Shown in pieces: positions 22,666 to 34,043 of a DNA stretch of 62,696 nucleotides; position 1 is the stretch's first letter; each line of letters opens with the position of its first letter. Both the position numbers and the translations under genes were made by a program. Origin of the DNA: Fragilaria crotonensis (taxonomy: Eukaryota; Bacillariophyta; Fragilariophyceae; Fragilariales; Fragilariaceae); assembly GCA_022925895.1 (NCBI GenBank), contig JAKSYS010000351.1:1-62696 (forward strand), in the 5' to 3' direction. A model generated the notes under the pieces. The model ran no database searches, had not been told where the DNA came from, and saw only the letters and a program-made list of their open reading frames with translations.

Positions 22666-24050
22666 TTGAATCGCATTACTAAATGTGATCATAAGGCCAA
22701 CGCGACTAACATGCGTGCTCCGTCAAGACAGTATCATGCATTGCCTGCCAATGATCAAATACAAGCTTTGGTCGAACCGGATACGATGCATTTGGTGCTG
22801 CCAAGTGCATGTATTTCAAACATGGAACTTCACCATGAAACCACCGACATGACCGGTAAAATGACGCCAGAAGGCAGGCGCATTTTGGTACGTAACTGCG
22901 TTAAAACGTATTGTTCCGGCGTCTCAAGTTTTTTAAAAAGGACTTACATGGGATGTACGATCAACGCGCTACTTCTGTTTGTGGCCTTGTGATAAAGAGT
23001 TGCAACCTCCCATAAAGACGCAACATTAGAATGGTGGGCTACAATGCGTAAGGTTGTCATTGCAACGCATACGGATCATCGCAATAATGTCATTAAAACA
23101 ATGCGATTGCGTTTCCGAGGTGCGTGTTGGTAACAGTATAAGCCACCGTGTCGTTTGTAAAACTTACATTATATGGCAGATGGCGTTAATGGTCGCATCC
23201 CAAACTTTAAACGCAATAGTGGCAGCGATGACGACATTCAGACATTATTGGCAATGCGCTCCAACATTGTTAATTATGTTCATATAATCGACATCAATGC
23301 GCCTTGTGTTGTCAAATCAAGCATTTGGAACCGCGACACTATCATGACACAGTACTGTGGTGACAACGCTGCCAATTTTCAGGAATACATTTTGTCGATT
23401 AGTGACGAAGCGTTTTTACTGCTTGTTTTAATCAATTACAGTGCTACGTGGATGGCGGAAATTGAAGAAGAACATCGCAAGGTACGTTAAATTCTGAATG
23501 TATGTGTGTTATGATTTCCGTATTACGCAAAGACTCACGACAGTTGCCTCGTAAACAAAGATATACACTAATCAACAGGGACACAGTTTGGACACGGCAC
23601 CCCCGTGCGCTTGTGGTACGTTTGTAATTATCAGTGTGGAAATCACCAATGCGGTGTTAATAAGATTGCCACTAACAACTGAGTTTTGATTGGTCTTAGG
23701 CGCCGAAGTACACGTTCTCGAGAAAAACAAAACGTTGCAGTGTAGCACGCAAGCCGGTTGCCGAAACATCCGGTATTGGATGGTCGGAGGCTGGTTTGGA
23801 AAGGTACAATGAATTGTATGATTTGGTGGTTGAAGACCGTGTTTCACGCGGAGGCGTTTTCAACAATGAGTTGTTGAATGTTTTTGTGGAACGCCGACGT
23901 GATCGAAAGAGTGCCAAGCAAGTGTGTGAACCAGACGCCAAAAAGCGCAGAATTGTCCCCAAGGATGACATGGGACTCTACGATACATTGTTTGAAAATG
24001 TGATTGCTACGAATGTGTCACGTGAGTTGCACCCAAGTATGCAGCTTTAA
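22666..24050 (+). CDS. Third gene of the 11.6-kb transposon, multi-exon, unknown function
   Basis: Coding pieces are separated by short introns with unusual, repeated donors: gtacgtaact (after 22887), gtgcgtgttg (near 23120), gtacgttaaa (after 23482) and gtacgtttgt (after 23623). Acceptors such as caacag (23578) and gtcttag (23700) fit. The pieces read through MHLVLPSACISNMELHHE, DLHGMYDQRATSVCGLVIK, EWWATMRKVVIATHTDHRNN, TLLAMRSNIVNYVHIIDINA, EYILSISDEAFLLLVLINY and finally GWSEAGLERYNELYDLVVED with a basic DAKKRRIVPK segment. That last helical block I associate with diatom repeat proteins, but no function is known to me. Exact exon limits are approximate; one frame change near 22998 is likely. 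Confidence 0.5.
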
Positions 24051-24426
24051 TATCATACACTGTGAATGAAATATAATGATTAATTAGTTTGATTATTTAT
24101 ATCGTTACAAAAAACTTCAGATACCTTATTACAACATTCAATTACATGAAGTAAATTACCATGGATAAAGACATACATGACATCAGATTTCTTTATACCA
24201 GTGTCAGATAAGATGACATGTTACATGTCACCATCGAATGTCTTTCGAAACGGATTCCTTAATAATTTTAATCCGAAATCAGAATGTTGAACTTCCGAAA
24301 TCAGAATAAAAATGACAGAATACGAACTCCGACCTCGTTCATCGAACAATATGTCGGTCTGTTTTTTAACGGATGTATCTGTTTTTATCTTCTTATATCC
24401 CAAATGCAAAAACTCCGATATAGGGT
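24051..24426. other. Right subterminal region of the transposon
   Basis: AT-rich, no gene. Holds a direct repeat of tccgaaatcagaat at 24272-24285 and 24294-24307, a possible transposase-binding repeat. Confidence 0.45.
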
Positions 24427-24454
24427 TAAACCTCAGATTTGCCCCCTTAGATGA
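24427..24454 (-). repeat. Right terminal inverted repeat of the 11.6-kb transposon
   Basis: Inverted partner of 12861-12888 (27/28 identical). Beyond it, host sequence resumes towards the patatin gene. Confidence 0.8.
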
Positions 24455-24912
24455 TTGATAGTGCGGTAACCCCAATAACCCACGGCGGGAGTACGTGCAT
24501 TGGGGACAACTTTGCCTTCTTACTTAAAACCTTGCACGTGTGAGTGAAGCTTGATTTGACGGATGGCTGGTCAATGTACCCTTTACTGCATCGGTGTAGA
24601 CGAGACTGGTTGGAGGCGGGCAGCGGGGGACGCTGCAGGAACATCATGACTGGTGGTAGTTAACCATTTTCTTGGCTGGTGCCCGGAGTATGCTGTGTAC
24701 TCGGAGGACGCGTACTTCGCATCGAAATGACTATCCAGTTGCTGATAATATCTTGGAGGCCCGATGTCAGTGATAGAGAAGAATAGCCGATTCTCCTCGA
24801 GGAACATGGAGATGGCGGCAAAAGGAAGTTCTGGTCTAAACATAGTGCACAAAAAGACAGCAACCACTCCAAGATTCTGTGGAGCTAGGGTCTGTTGGGT
24901 CAAGACCAGTTT
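24455..24912. other. Intergenic between transposon and patatin 3' end
   Basis: A leftward open frame (24583-24903) follows the patatin stop directly but shows no family features; it may be patatin 3' UTR or a cryptic extension through a gtatag...caacag intron. Confidence 0.3.
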
Positions 24913-26001
24913 CTATACCTTGGGAATGCAATCAAATTCACCGCACTCGTCCATTTCCTTGGCGTACGATTTACCCCTCTCCAACAGGTGAAAGATTCTG
25001 TCTGGAGATGCAGTTTTGATGAAGTCGAAAATGGAAAGGTTCGCCATGGAAGGATCCCTGTGAAAACTAGGCATGATGATGTGATCCTTCGAAGCGACAC
25101 CGAAGTCACTCAGCTTGCTCAGAAAGCTGCCATCGATGTGTGGTGAATTCCGAAAGCTAGCTGTTAGTTTCCCGTCAAGGAACCAGGGCTGTATTTCACG
25201 CAATTCATCAGCGGGAGTTGGATTCCATCAGGGCATAAGGATATCTCGTGCTTACGAGGTGTACACTTGCCATGTTACAATCAATGAGGTCGTGTTTACT
25301 TTGAAAACTGTCAACTCGTTTCTTCTTCATGCCTGGGATTTCAGTGACGAGCAGGCATAACTGAATGGTGGATGCAGTGTGTGGCATAAGCAACAAGGAA
25401 TCGGAGCACATTGCAAACCGATGCAACAAACGTACTTTTCCATTAACTGTCTTGACAACATCATCTGGGAGCAATGTGTGAAGCCAGTGTTCAATCAGAG
25501 GTCCCCAAATCCCCTGAAGGCCATTGGCTCGATCCCAAACACCGGCTTCTGCAGCCAAACGAAGAGCCAGCTCAGTGGCGTCGTAGAAATCAACTTTCGC
25601 TGCAGTTAGTGTGGCAGTCAATGCGCCGGCCGAGGCACCCCCCACTCGAACTCCATTCAAATTGTAGCCCTGCTCGCGTAAATAAGTCACCACACCAGCC
25701 TGCCAGTAGAAGAACAGCCTACAAGCGCACATAAATTTGTGAATAAGAGGTATGGAACTTCTGTGTATTCAAGGAAAGGTACGTACCCTCCGCCAGGAAA
25801 GAGAAGGTAGGGGGACTTTGAGTTCGGCGAATCGTCGGTCGTCAAGTCTCGACGAACAGAGAACTCTGCATGTGCACCATTCGATGGTCTAACGACATGT
25901 CGATGCAGCGTAAGCGAAGGTGTACTCGCAAATGCATCAACACCATCTTGAAGTACAAGAACATACAACAGAAGCAGCAATGCTTGAAGTACCGAAGACA
26001 T
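24913..26001 (-). CDS. Patatin-like phospholipase, putatively plastid-targeted, three exons
   Basis: Patatin-family serine acyl hydrolase acting on lipids. Exon 1 starts at the ATG at 26001: a hydrophobic signal peptide ends at a VDAFAS motif like the diatom plastid ASAFAP cleavage site, and the domain begins with LLFPGGG, the oxyanion-hole glycines. A 68-nt intron (25719-25786) splits the third Gly codon. Exon 2 has WQAGVVTYLREQGYNLNG and the nucleophile elbow VGGASAGALTAT (GxSxG). A 67-nt intron (25189-25255) leads to exon 3 with PWFLDGKLTASFRNSPHIDG, whose Asp-Gly supplies the second dyad residue. Both introns restore frame exactly. It lies head-on to the large transposon, 458 bp from its right end. 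Plastid targeting is an inference. Confidence 0.85.
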
Positions 26002-26804
26002 GATACAAGCACCTGCAAATTGCAAATGATTCGAGCATTACTTAGTTCATTTCCGGGTTGAGTCTGAGGTGTAACGTTTGCGGAACAGAAAATCCGATCA
26101 TCCTTATGAAACGTCTTAGTAGCTAGTAGTATAGTCTACAGGTAATCTACGACGGCACACACACATAATTTTTACTCGCGTTCAGCATACCTGAGCGGAG
26201 TACTGATGAACAAGTATGTGAAGTGATAAATCATAAATCTGTGTAATGTGTAATGTGTAACTCCCTCCTCAGTGACATGCTGGATAGCAATGTGGATACA
26301 TGATTCACTATCCCATTAATCTAAAAGAGTTGTTCTCCTTGAGTTCTGACAAGATCCACCAAAAATGGTTCTCAGATATTGCTGTCAGTGATATTCGTCA
26401 TCACAAGATGATATACCTGCTTGGTGAATCACTTGAAGATTGCATTGATCCAACGCTGCCACGAATTATGAGCACGACCTCTACTAGTGGGTCTAAGGAT
26501 TCACGATGGTGGGGACTGAAAGAAGGAATGGAAGGAGGAACTGGGTGAAGCTCGACCGTTTGTAGTTAATGCACATGAGTGGTGGTACAGGCATATTTGC
26601 AAGGCAATAGGCTGGTAGGCTACTCCAAGTACCTGGTACACTGTAACAAAGAGTCAGTTGCTGCTGAAAAGATCCACGTATCGTCAGGCTTGGAAGATGG
26701 GGCCCAGGTAAGCATTCAAGTAAGCAACATTAGCTACCATTGACAAAGCAGTCTGAATTTTGAATAAGAGCATCATTGCTTTGTGATGATATAAGATATT
26801 AAGT
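26002..26804. other. Intergenic upstream of patatin, up to the Copia 5' LTR
   Basis: No recognised gene. A rightward 82-codon frame at 26300-26548 has no identifiable features. An acacacacataa stretch lies near 26157. Confidence 0.3.
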
Positions 26805-27204
26805 TGAAACTGACGACTATGACGACTGTACTGTGCTGCCCCACAGCGTACGTCATCGTACTGTAAGGTCATACATGTGAAACAGAACAATGCACGATTC
26901 TAAATGTGGACGGTATAATTAGCTACTTGTCAAGACCGACAAGATATGAAATGGTGCTTATCTTACCTCATCCAATGAGGTGAATTCAATTTGATATGAT
27001 CTACCTGACATATCTCTGGAGCTATTTCAAAGCTCACTTTATCTGCTACATTTTAGTTTATAATTTTAGGACCTACTATTTGTGAAAGGCTCTCCCAAGC
27101 ACTTACTGTTAGTGTAGAGAAACTCTCACGAATTCATCGTCCTACGATACGGTACCGAATACCAGTAGCTACGATTAGAGTACAGCCTCCGGCAGCGACT
27201 CTCA
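26805..27204 (+). repeat. Copia 5' LTR
   Basis: 400 bp with TG...CA ends, practically identical to 33622-34021. Confidence 0.9.
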
Positions 27205-27490
27205 AGTGGTTGTTTTGCCCAAATTTATAGGCTAACACCCTAACGCTTCTTCAAGCCAACTCCTTCCCAAGGACTACCAGAGCTTTACCAAAGCTCCCAC
27301 CGATCTCCGATCTAACGAAGTACTCGACAGTACTCGTCGCTCTTCGCTGCAGCTCAGTCAACACCGTTCGACTGTCCACCCAGTCTCCGACTACTCCACT
27401 ACCGTCGATCTAGCGAAGTACGTTCCCCAACGTCAACACTCCGTGTTCATTGCTCCCAGCACCCTAAGACACGCTCCGCGTTAATCCAAG

Positions 27491-29383
27491 ATGGCGTCTC
27501 CAACTCCTACTGGTGACCCCGTCACCACCACGTCCCCAACACCTGTCAGTGACCCCGTCACCTCCAACAGACCCGTAAAGCCCATCATGGGCAACGTCGT
27601 CTCGCTCTCCAAGGACGACTCGTCCGCCTGGACCGGAGGGAAGCCGCTCGCCGGTTGGATCGGTCTCGATCCAAGCGCCAGCGACGAACATACTTCCCCG
27701 AATCAACTCCGACCCGTCCACGCTGGTGCTTCGCAAAAAGGTTACAACTACCGCCGCACTGGCCTGCCTTGGGATCATCTCACCGACTGCGGGATGGATA
27801 GCATCGCTTACCTCCCTGACCCCGAAAACGAACTGCTGACGACGAACGTCGTCAAAAGCCACTCTCGTTATACGATCCAAACCGCCAAGACTCTTAGCGC
27901 CAAACAACTCATGCTGTACGACAAGAGTAATGACCGCGCCGCCGTCAAGTTTGTGCTCTCGTCGCTTGTGCCTGCTCTCATGAGCAAAATCAAGGAGAAG
28001 ACCGAGGACTCCGATTCGTTCCACATTGTTTGGTTGCAACTCTTCAAGACCATTCAATCAACGTCCATCGAATGTTTTGAAGACTTGAAGGCTGCGATTA
28101 AGGCTCGCCATCCAACGCAGTACACCGGAGAGAATCTTGAGCTTCTCGCATCTGATTTCCGCAAGGACGCTCGTGAGTTGACAACAGCTGGTCAATACGA
28201 CCACAACTTGACACTTACGATGTTGAAGACATTCCTGCTTGCCGGTGGATCAGGCAACGAAGACTTCCGCTTTTGCTATGTGCAACGAAACAGAAGCTCG
28301 ACCAGGCTCTGCTTGATATCGGGTACAAGGAGAAGTCAGCAGCGCAAGCACACATGGTGAGCGAAAAATTGACTTACCAAGATGTTTGTCGACAAGCTGA
28401 AGACGCATATCGCCTCCAGTACGACAGGAAGGAATGGCCACCAGCCAGTCATGCCACCTTTTGGGAATGTTGCTCTGCCAGAAGGTTCTGCAATCACGCG
28501 AGCTGAAGTTCTAAATCTGATCCAATCTCAGACGCCTAGCCAGGACACGCCAAAGAAGGGCAATTGTCACAACTGTGGCAAACCAGGTCATTGGTCCAAC
28601 AAGTGTCCGGAAAAGAATAAAAACGGTCGCAAGAATGTCTCTGGAAACGGGACTCCAAACAACGCAACTGGAGCCCACAAAACTCAATCTTGGCGCACGA
28701 TACCTCCACCTCCTGGAACTGCGACGTCCAAAAAGGTCAAGGACAAGGCATTCAATTGGTGTGAGAAATACAGTCGTTGGACAACGACGCACACGACCGC
28801 TACCGACACAGGACAACGTCGCAACGACGCATCTGCTCCCGCGCCATCAGCTCAAGCTAATCTCTCAGCGTTTTCCATCGCTGACCCTTCGGGGTGGATG
28901 TTTGACTTCGACGACCATGCGAGAAGACTTCAGTCTACGACAAGGAAATCAATCTACGCGTTCTTATTCTCAAAAACAACGATTCTATTGGTTTATTCAG
29001 TGATGTTCTGTCTCGTCGTGCCAAAGTTCGCAAACTTGGCAACCCAAGTGCTACGATCAACTCCATGGATGTCGCTCTCGACGTGGGTCGCCGACTCACT
29101 TTGTCAAGTGCTCCGCGAGCAACCAACGTTGCTCCTTGCCCCTGCTCTTTGGCTCGCACTCCTGGCTGCCCCCTTTTGGAAGCCAGAAGCTTGCCAACAA
29201 GAAACGAACACAACCACAAGCACTTCGTTCACTCGCAAGCAACGCAGACGTTTCGCGAAGCTCTTGAAGACGTCACTCGCCAAGCCCCAACACGAAATGC
29301 GACGCCGCAAGGCTGTGGCTCCTCTTCCCTATCGCCTTCGCAAACGACGTCATCAAAACGCATCCAACGCACCGTCCCTTTGA
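27491..29383 (+). pseudogene. Copia gag, frame-disrupted
   Basis: Capsid-like protein starting MASPTPTGDPVTTT after a 286-bp leader. The nucleocapsid zinc knuckle CHNCGKPGHWSNKC (C-x2-C-x4-H-x4-C) lies at 28565-28607. The reading crosses three frames (changes near 28265 and 28440-28465), so no full gag can be made from the sequence as given. Further downstream (about 28940-29383) the frame is open but uncharacteristic and probably shifted again before protease. Confidence 0.7.
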
Positions 29384-29428
29384 ATGCAGACAAGCCTTTG
29401 AGACCTCGACGAACTGAAGACACGAACG

Positions 29429-32400
29429 TTGTTACTCCAGCGTCAGACGCAACGCCTTCGCACGCCTCGCTCTCCATATGCAACGAATGCGCTCAACAAG
29501 GGAGGAACTGGAACTTTGGATCGCCGCACGCACACTCAACGTAAGAAGCCAGCACGCCGACCGAAATACCATCCTGTTCCCGCCGACGGAGCCCCTGATG
29601 CGTTTGTCCCTGCACCATGGACGACACAGCAACACAACACTGCCCACAAGATCATCTCCCACGTCAACCTCGCTTGCACTGCCACGCTCCGAATGGCATT
29701 GCAAGCGCCAGCACGCATGCGAAACGCTCTCGGAAGTGCGACGAACAGTGCTCCCATCATATGGGACTCTGGCGCGAGCATCTCCAGTTCGCCCGATCCT
29801 GAAGACTTTCAAGGCACGATGCGAAGCCCCGGCACTATCACCCAACTAAAGGGAATAGCCCGCGGACTTCAAATCAAGGGTCAAGGCGAAGTTACTTGGG
29901 CAGTTCACGACACGAACGGCAACCTGCGAATGATCAAGGTTCCCGCTTTCTACGTACCCGGCATCAAAGTTTGTCTCCTCTCGACCACGAGTCTCTTGCA
30001 AACCTATCAAGGCGAGACGATTAAAGTCGAATCGAATCGACTCACCTTGAGCGGCGTTCCTGGCGACTCAAGTCGAGGAGCGGTAATGGTGCTCGTGAAT
30101 CCGAAGAACAACCTGCCAACGTCCGACGCCTTCAATGGTCAGGATCCTTTCAAGGCCGCTGACGCACTCGTCGCAATGATCACCGAGGTTCACGAGACGA
30201 ATCACAACGTCAGCGAAGCCGAAAAGGAACTCATGCGATGGCATTATCGCCTCGGACACATTGGATTCAAGAAGATCCAGTTCTTGTTAAGAACCGGAGT
30301 CTTGAGTCAAACAGAAGCAAGTCGCCGACTCCATTCTGCAGCCTGCAAGCTGATGAACCTTACAAAGTGTGCAGCCTGCCAGTATGGCAAGCAGCATCGA
30401 CGTCCTATCCCTGGTTCGACGCCGTCAACTATCATCCGCGACCGAACGAACATCCTCAAGGCCGACAACGTTATTCCCGGACATCGAGTTTCCATCAACC
30501 ACTTCATTTGCAGCACGCGAGGACGGCTTCTCACTTCCGCCGGCAAGACCAAAAATGACGAGATGTACACGGGAGGATGTATCTTTGTGGACCACGCCTC
30601 CGGTTTCGTTCACGTCGAGCTTCAAGTAAATCTCAACACGCACGAGACTCTCAAAGCAAAGGAGAAGTTTAAACTTACCTGTCGTCAATACGGAGTCGTG
30701 CCGCAGGAATACCTGGCGGATAACTCCAAGATTTTCACCTCCGCCGAGTTCACCAAGAACCTGTCGACGTTTGCTCAAATCATGAGGTTTGCAGGCATTG
30801 GTGCCCATCACCACAATGGCATTGCCGAGAGGAACATTCGAACAATCATGGCGATCGCGCGCACGATGATGCTTCATGCAGCAATTCATTGGCCATCGAT
30901 CGCGGACGCAACGCTTTGGCCGTTGGCCGTCAACCATGCAGTCTTTCTGGTCAACCACGTCCCCGATCCGAGAACTGGTTTATGTCCCTCTGACCTGTTT
31001 ACCAAAACGAGATGGGAACAACGCAAGCTCAACAATCTCCACGTTTGGGGATGCCCTGTCTTTGTGTTCGACAAGATGATCTCCGATGGCAAGAAGCTGC
31101 CTTGCTGGACTCCGCGGTCAACTCGAACGATCAACATGGGCTTCTCGGCGAAGCATGCCATCACGGTTCCAATCGTTCTCAACCCCCAAACTGGTTATAC
31201 TACGCCGCAATTCCACGTCGTCTTCGACGATTGGTTTGCGACTGCTCCTGCCTCCGTCGACGACCTTCCGAACTTTAACGCCGACAGTTGGAAGCGAGCG
31301 AATGTTTCGCGACTCGACCTACCAATACATTCTTGACGACGAGGACCAAGAGCGGTTGATTGTTGAGACCGAGAATTTTGAGAAGGAACAAGATGTACTC
31401 TCGCAACAACAACGCATCGCGACCGCCATCGACGACGCAACTCCACCGTCAGCGCTACCCGTCGAACCTCCTCCGACAAGAACCCCTGTCAACGCAACAC
31501 AACGACAGCTCCCACCAGTCAACGAGACGACGACGCAACCTCCGGTTCCCTCGACACCATTGTTGATTCCAAGGGAGAGTCCACCTCCATCAACTCCAAC
31601 GGTGTCGTCTCCGCCTCATTTGATTCAGGATCCTCAGCCCCAGACACCGACGCAACTGTTCCAGTCTCCACTTCGTCCTGCACCTCATGACATCCCACCA
31701 TCTCCTGCTTCAAACGAAACGAACGATGAGACTGAAACTGTCATGAAGCAGGTACCTGACAAACAGCAAAGGCACTCACCTCGTCGCTCCACTCGCACTC
31801 GCAAAGCTCCCGATCGTCTCGGATACGACGGCCAACAAGGGAGAGGTTACTTGTTTACAATGGATGACATCATCTTCGATTGGCTCCTCACCGAAGCCAT
31901 TGAAGACAGCAGCGCCATGTCACAAGCAAACAAGGCAAGCGTGAGCGACCCCGACACTTTGAGCTTCGAAGAAGCCATGTCGGACGTCGAGAACATCCAA
32001 AACTGGATGAGAGCTGCAGAAGCCGAAATCAAGTCGTTGGAGAAAAATGGGACTTGGAAAGAAGTGCCAACTGCTGATGCGAAGTCACGAATCCTGCCAG
32101 GTACTTGGGTCTTTCGGCGTAAACGCACGCCTGACGGTGCCATAAGCAAGTACAAGGCATGCTACTGTGTACGAGGCGACTTGCAGGAAACTGAGCAAGA
32201 AACGTTTGCCCCAGTCGTGGCTTGGAGTACGGTACGGTTGTTTCTGGTACTGTCACTTACATTGGCTTGGCAAACTTGCACTATCAATTTCAGCAGTGCA
32301 TTTGTACAGGCCCCACTCACTGATCCAGTATGGATTCACTTGCCTTGAGGCTTTCATTCCGAATGTGGGTCTTCTACGTGCCTGCAACTCTTGAAAAGTC

Positions 32401-33519
32401 TCTACGGTTTGAGTGTCGCACCGCGACTCTGGTATGAACATCTGTCCGATGCACTACGCGATGAAGGGTTCAAGAGCTGTGCAAATGACCCTTGCCTTCT
32501 TTGCAAGGATACTATTATGGTTGTCATCTACGTTGACGATTTGGGCATCGCTTTTTCAACTCAACGCGACTTCTTTGACGAATTATTTGCAAATCTTGAT
32601 GCCAAAGGTTTCAGCTTCACGAAGGAAGGAACCTTCACTGACTTCTTGGGAATCAACTTCGTGAAGGATCCCAAGAATGGCACTCTGACGCTCACACAGA
32701 AAGGCCCAATTCAGAAGATTCAAGAGGCGACAGGCATGAAGATGAGCAACAGCAATTGGACTCCCGCTGGACAAGCCGCTTTGGGAATCGACCCCGACGG
32801 TCCTCCGATGCGAGAGTCTTGGAGCTATCGCTCCGTGGTTGGGATGCTCCTCTACCTTTCGACGAATACTCGCCCAGATATCGCGTTTGCAGTCAGCCAG
32901 GTTGCACGATTCTCGCACAATCCGAAGAAGAGTCACGCTTCCGCAATCAAGACAATTGTTCGTTACCTCCAGAGGACGTACGATAAGGGTATGATCGTCA
33001 AGCCAACCGGCGAACTGCTATGTGGACGCTGACTTCGCAGGATTGCATCGTCGCGACCCGGACTCCTCGCCAAGCTCCGCAAAGTCGAGGACAGGATACA
33101 TCATAACTCTCGGAGGGTGCCCAATCCTTTGGAAATTGCATCTTCAATCCGAAATATCTTTGTCGACGCTCGAGGCTGAGTACTCCGCCCTCAGCTCTGC
33201 CATGCGAACGCTCCTTCCTTTGCGCGCCATGCTCCTTGAACTCATTGACGGCTTGCAACTTCCTGATACTCTTACATCTACCGTTTAGTGTCGTGTGTTC
33301 GAAGACAACAACGGCGCACTTCTTTTGGCGACCAACCAACAAATTACCAATCGGACGAAGTACTTCCAAGTCAAATGGCATTTCTTTTGGTCTCACGTTC
33401 GCGACGGCACCATCGCAATCATCAAGGTTGATACTCAGGAACAATGGGCCGACATGCTCACCAAAGGCCTGAATCGCGAAAGCTTCGAACGAGTTCGCCG
33501 ACTTGTTCAAGGATGGTGA
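29429..33519 (+). pseudogene. Copia pol: protease, integrase, reverse transcriptase, RNase H, with nonsense and frame changes
   Basis: Protease active site WDSGAS lies near 29762. The integrase zinc motif WHYRLGH...CAACQYGK (30237-30380) is followed by catalytic residues in IFVDHASGF, YLADNSKIF and NGIAERNIR. The frame changes near 31290-31310. Reverse transcriptase has SRILPGTWVFRRK, motif A INFSSAFVQA (Asn where the family has Asp, codon 32286-32288), an in-frame TGA at 32346-32348, then SLYGLSVAPRLWYEHL and the YVDD box (32529-32540). The frame shifts again near 33010. RNase H reads YVDADFAG, STLEAEYSAL, a TAG at 33286-33288, FEDNNGALLL and ADMLTK. Protein expression from this copy is not expected. 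Confidence 0.88.
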
Positions 33520-33621
33520 TCCACCCTCCAAACCCGTGTTCTTGTTTGGACTGTATCCTTTGTCCAACTCGTATTTATTGCATATTAACCATTGTCTGCT
33601 TCCATGAATGAAAGGGAGAGT

Positions 33622-34021
33622 TGAAACTGACGAGTATGACGACTGTACTGTGCTGCCCCACAGCGTACGTCATCGTACTGTAAGGTCATACATGTGAAAC
33701 AGAACAATGCACGATTCTAAATGTGGACGGTATAACTAGCTACTTGTCAAGACCGACAAGATATGAAATGGTGCTTATCTTACCTCATCCAATGAGGTGA
33801 ATTCAATTTGATATGATCTACCTGACATATCTCTGGAGCTATTTCAAAGCTCACTTTATCTGCTACATTTTAGTTTATAATTTTAGGACCTACTATTTGT
33901 GAAAGGCTCTCCCAAGCACTTACTGTTAGTGTAGAGAAACTCTCACGAATTCATCGTCCTACGATACGGTACCGAATACCAGTAGCTACGATTAGAGTAC
34001 AGCCTCCGGCAGCGACTCTCA
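33622..34021 (+). repeat. Copia 3' LTR
   Basis: 400 bp, two differences from the 5' LTR. It ends 22 bp from the stop codon of the oppositely oriented aminotransferase gene. Confidence 0.9.
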
Positions 34022-34043
34022 AGTAGACGGCATCACGTTGGAA

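Larger units (their letters stand above)
12861..24454. mobile_element. 11.6-kb TIR DNA transposon with CxxC/DDE transposase, GNAT-Ulp1-peptidase polyprotein and a third spliced gene
   Basis: Bounded by a 28-bp terminal inverted repeat, 12861-12888 on the left and 24427-24454 on the right, with one mismatch; its core reads tcatctaagggggca from outside inwards. Inside are three gene units with no host-like gene among them: a rightward transposase (13373-16287), a leftward giant polyprotein (21342-16425) meeting it tail to tail, and a rightward multi-exon gene (22666-24050). A DDE transposase with a CxxC insertion plus a Ulp1-type protease is the cargo known for KDZ/CMC-like eukaryotic elements; a GNAT-like and a second cysteine-peptidase domain are additional. 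No clear target-site duplication is visible. Several one-base frame changes mean this copy, as sequenced, is not intact. Confidence 0.75.
26805..34021 (+). mobile_element. Copia (Ty1-type) LTR retrotransposon, 7.2 kb, recent insertion with dead coding region
   Basis: Two direct 400-bp LTRs (26805-27204, 33622-34021), each beginning TGAAAC and ending CTCTCA, differ at only two positions that I can see (c/g at 26816, t/c in ggtataa/ctagc). A purine tract aatgaaagggagag precedes the 3' LTR. Domain order is gag zinc knuckle, protease, integrase, reverse transcriptase, RNase H, the Copia order. No clean 5-bp target duplication is found: aagt or agt is present at both ends, but it also borders the internal LTR edges. 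Confidence 0.9.

Noticed and set aside
26300..26548. Rightward 82-codon frame
   Set aside because: No family, no splice partner, isolated.
26801..34025. 5-bp target-site duplication for the Copia element
   Set aside because: Only agt/aagt is shared at the outer edges and it also occurs at the inner LTR edges, so it is not diagnostic.
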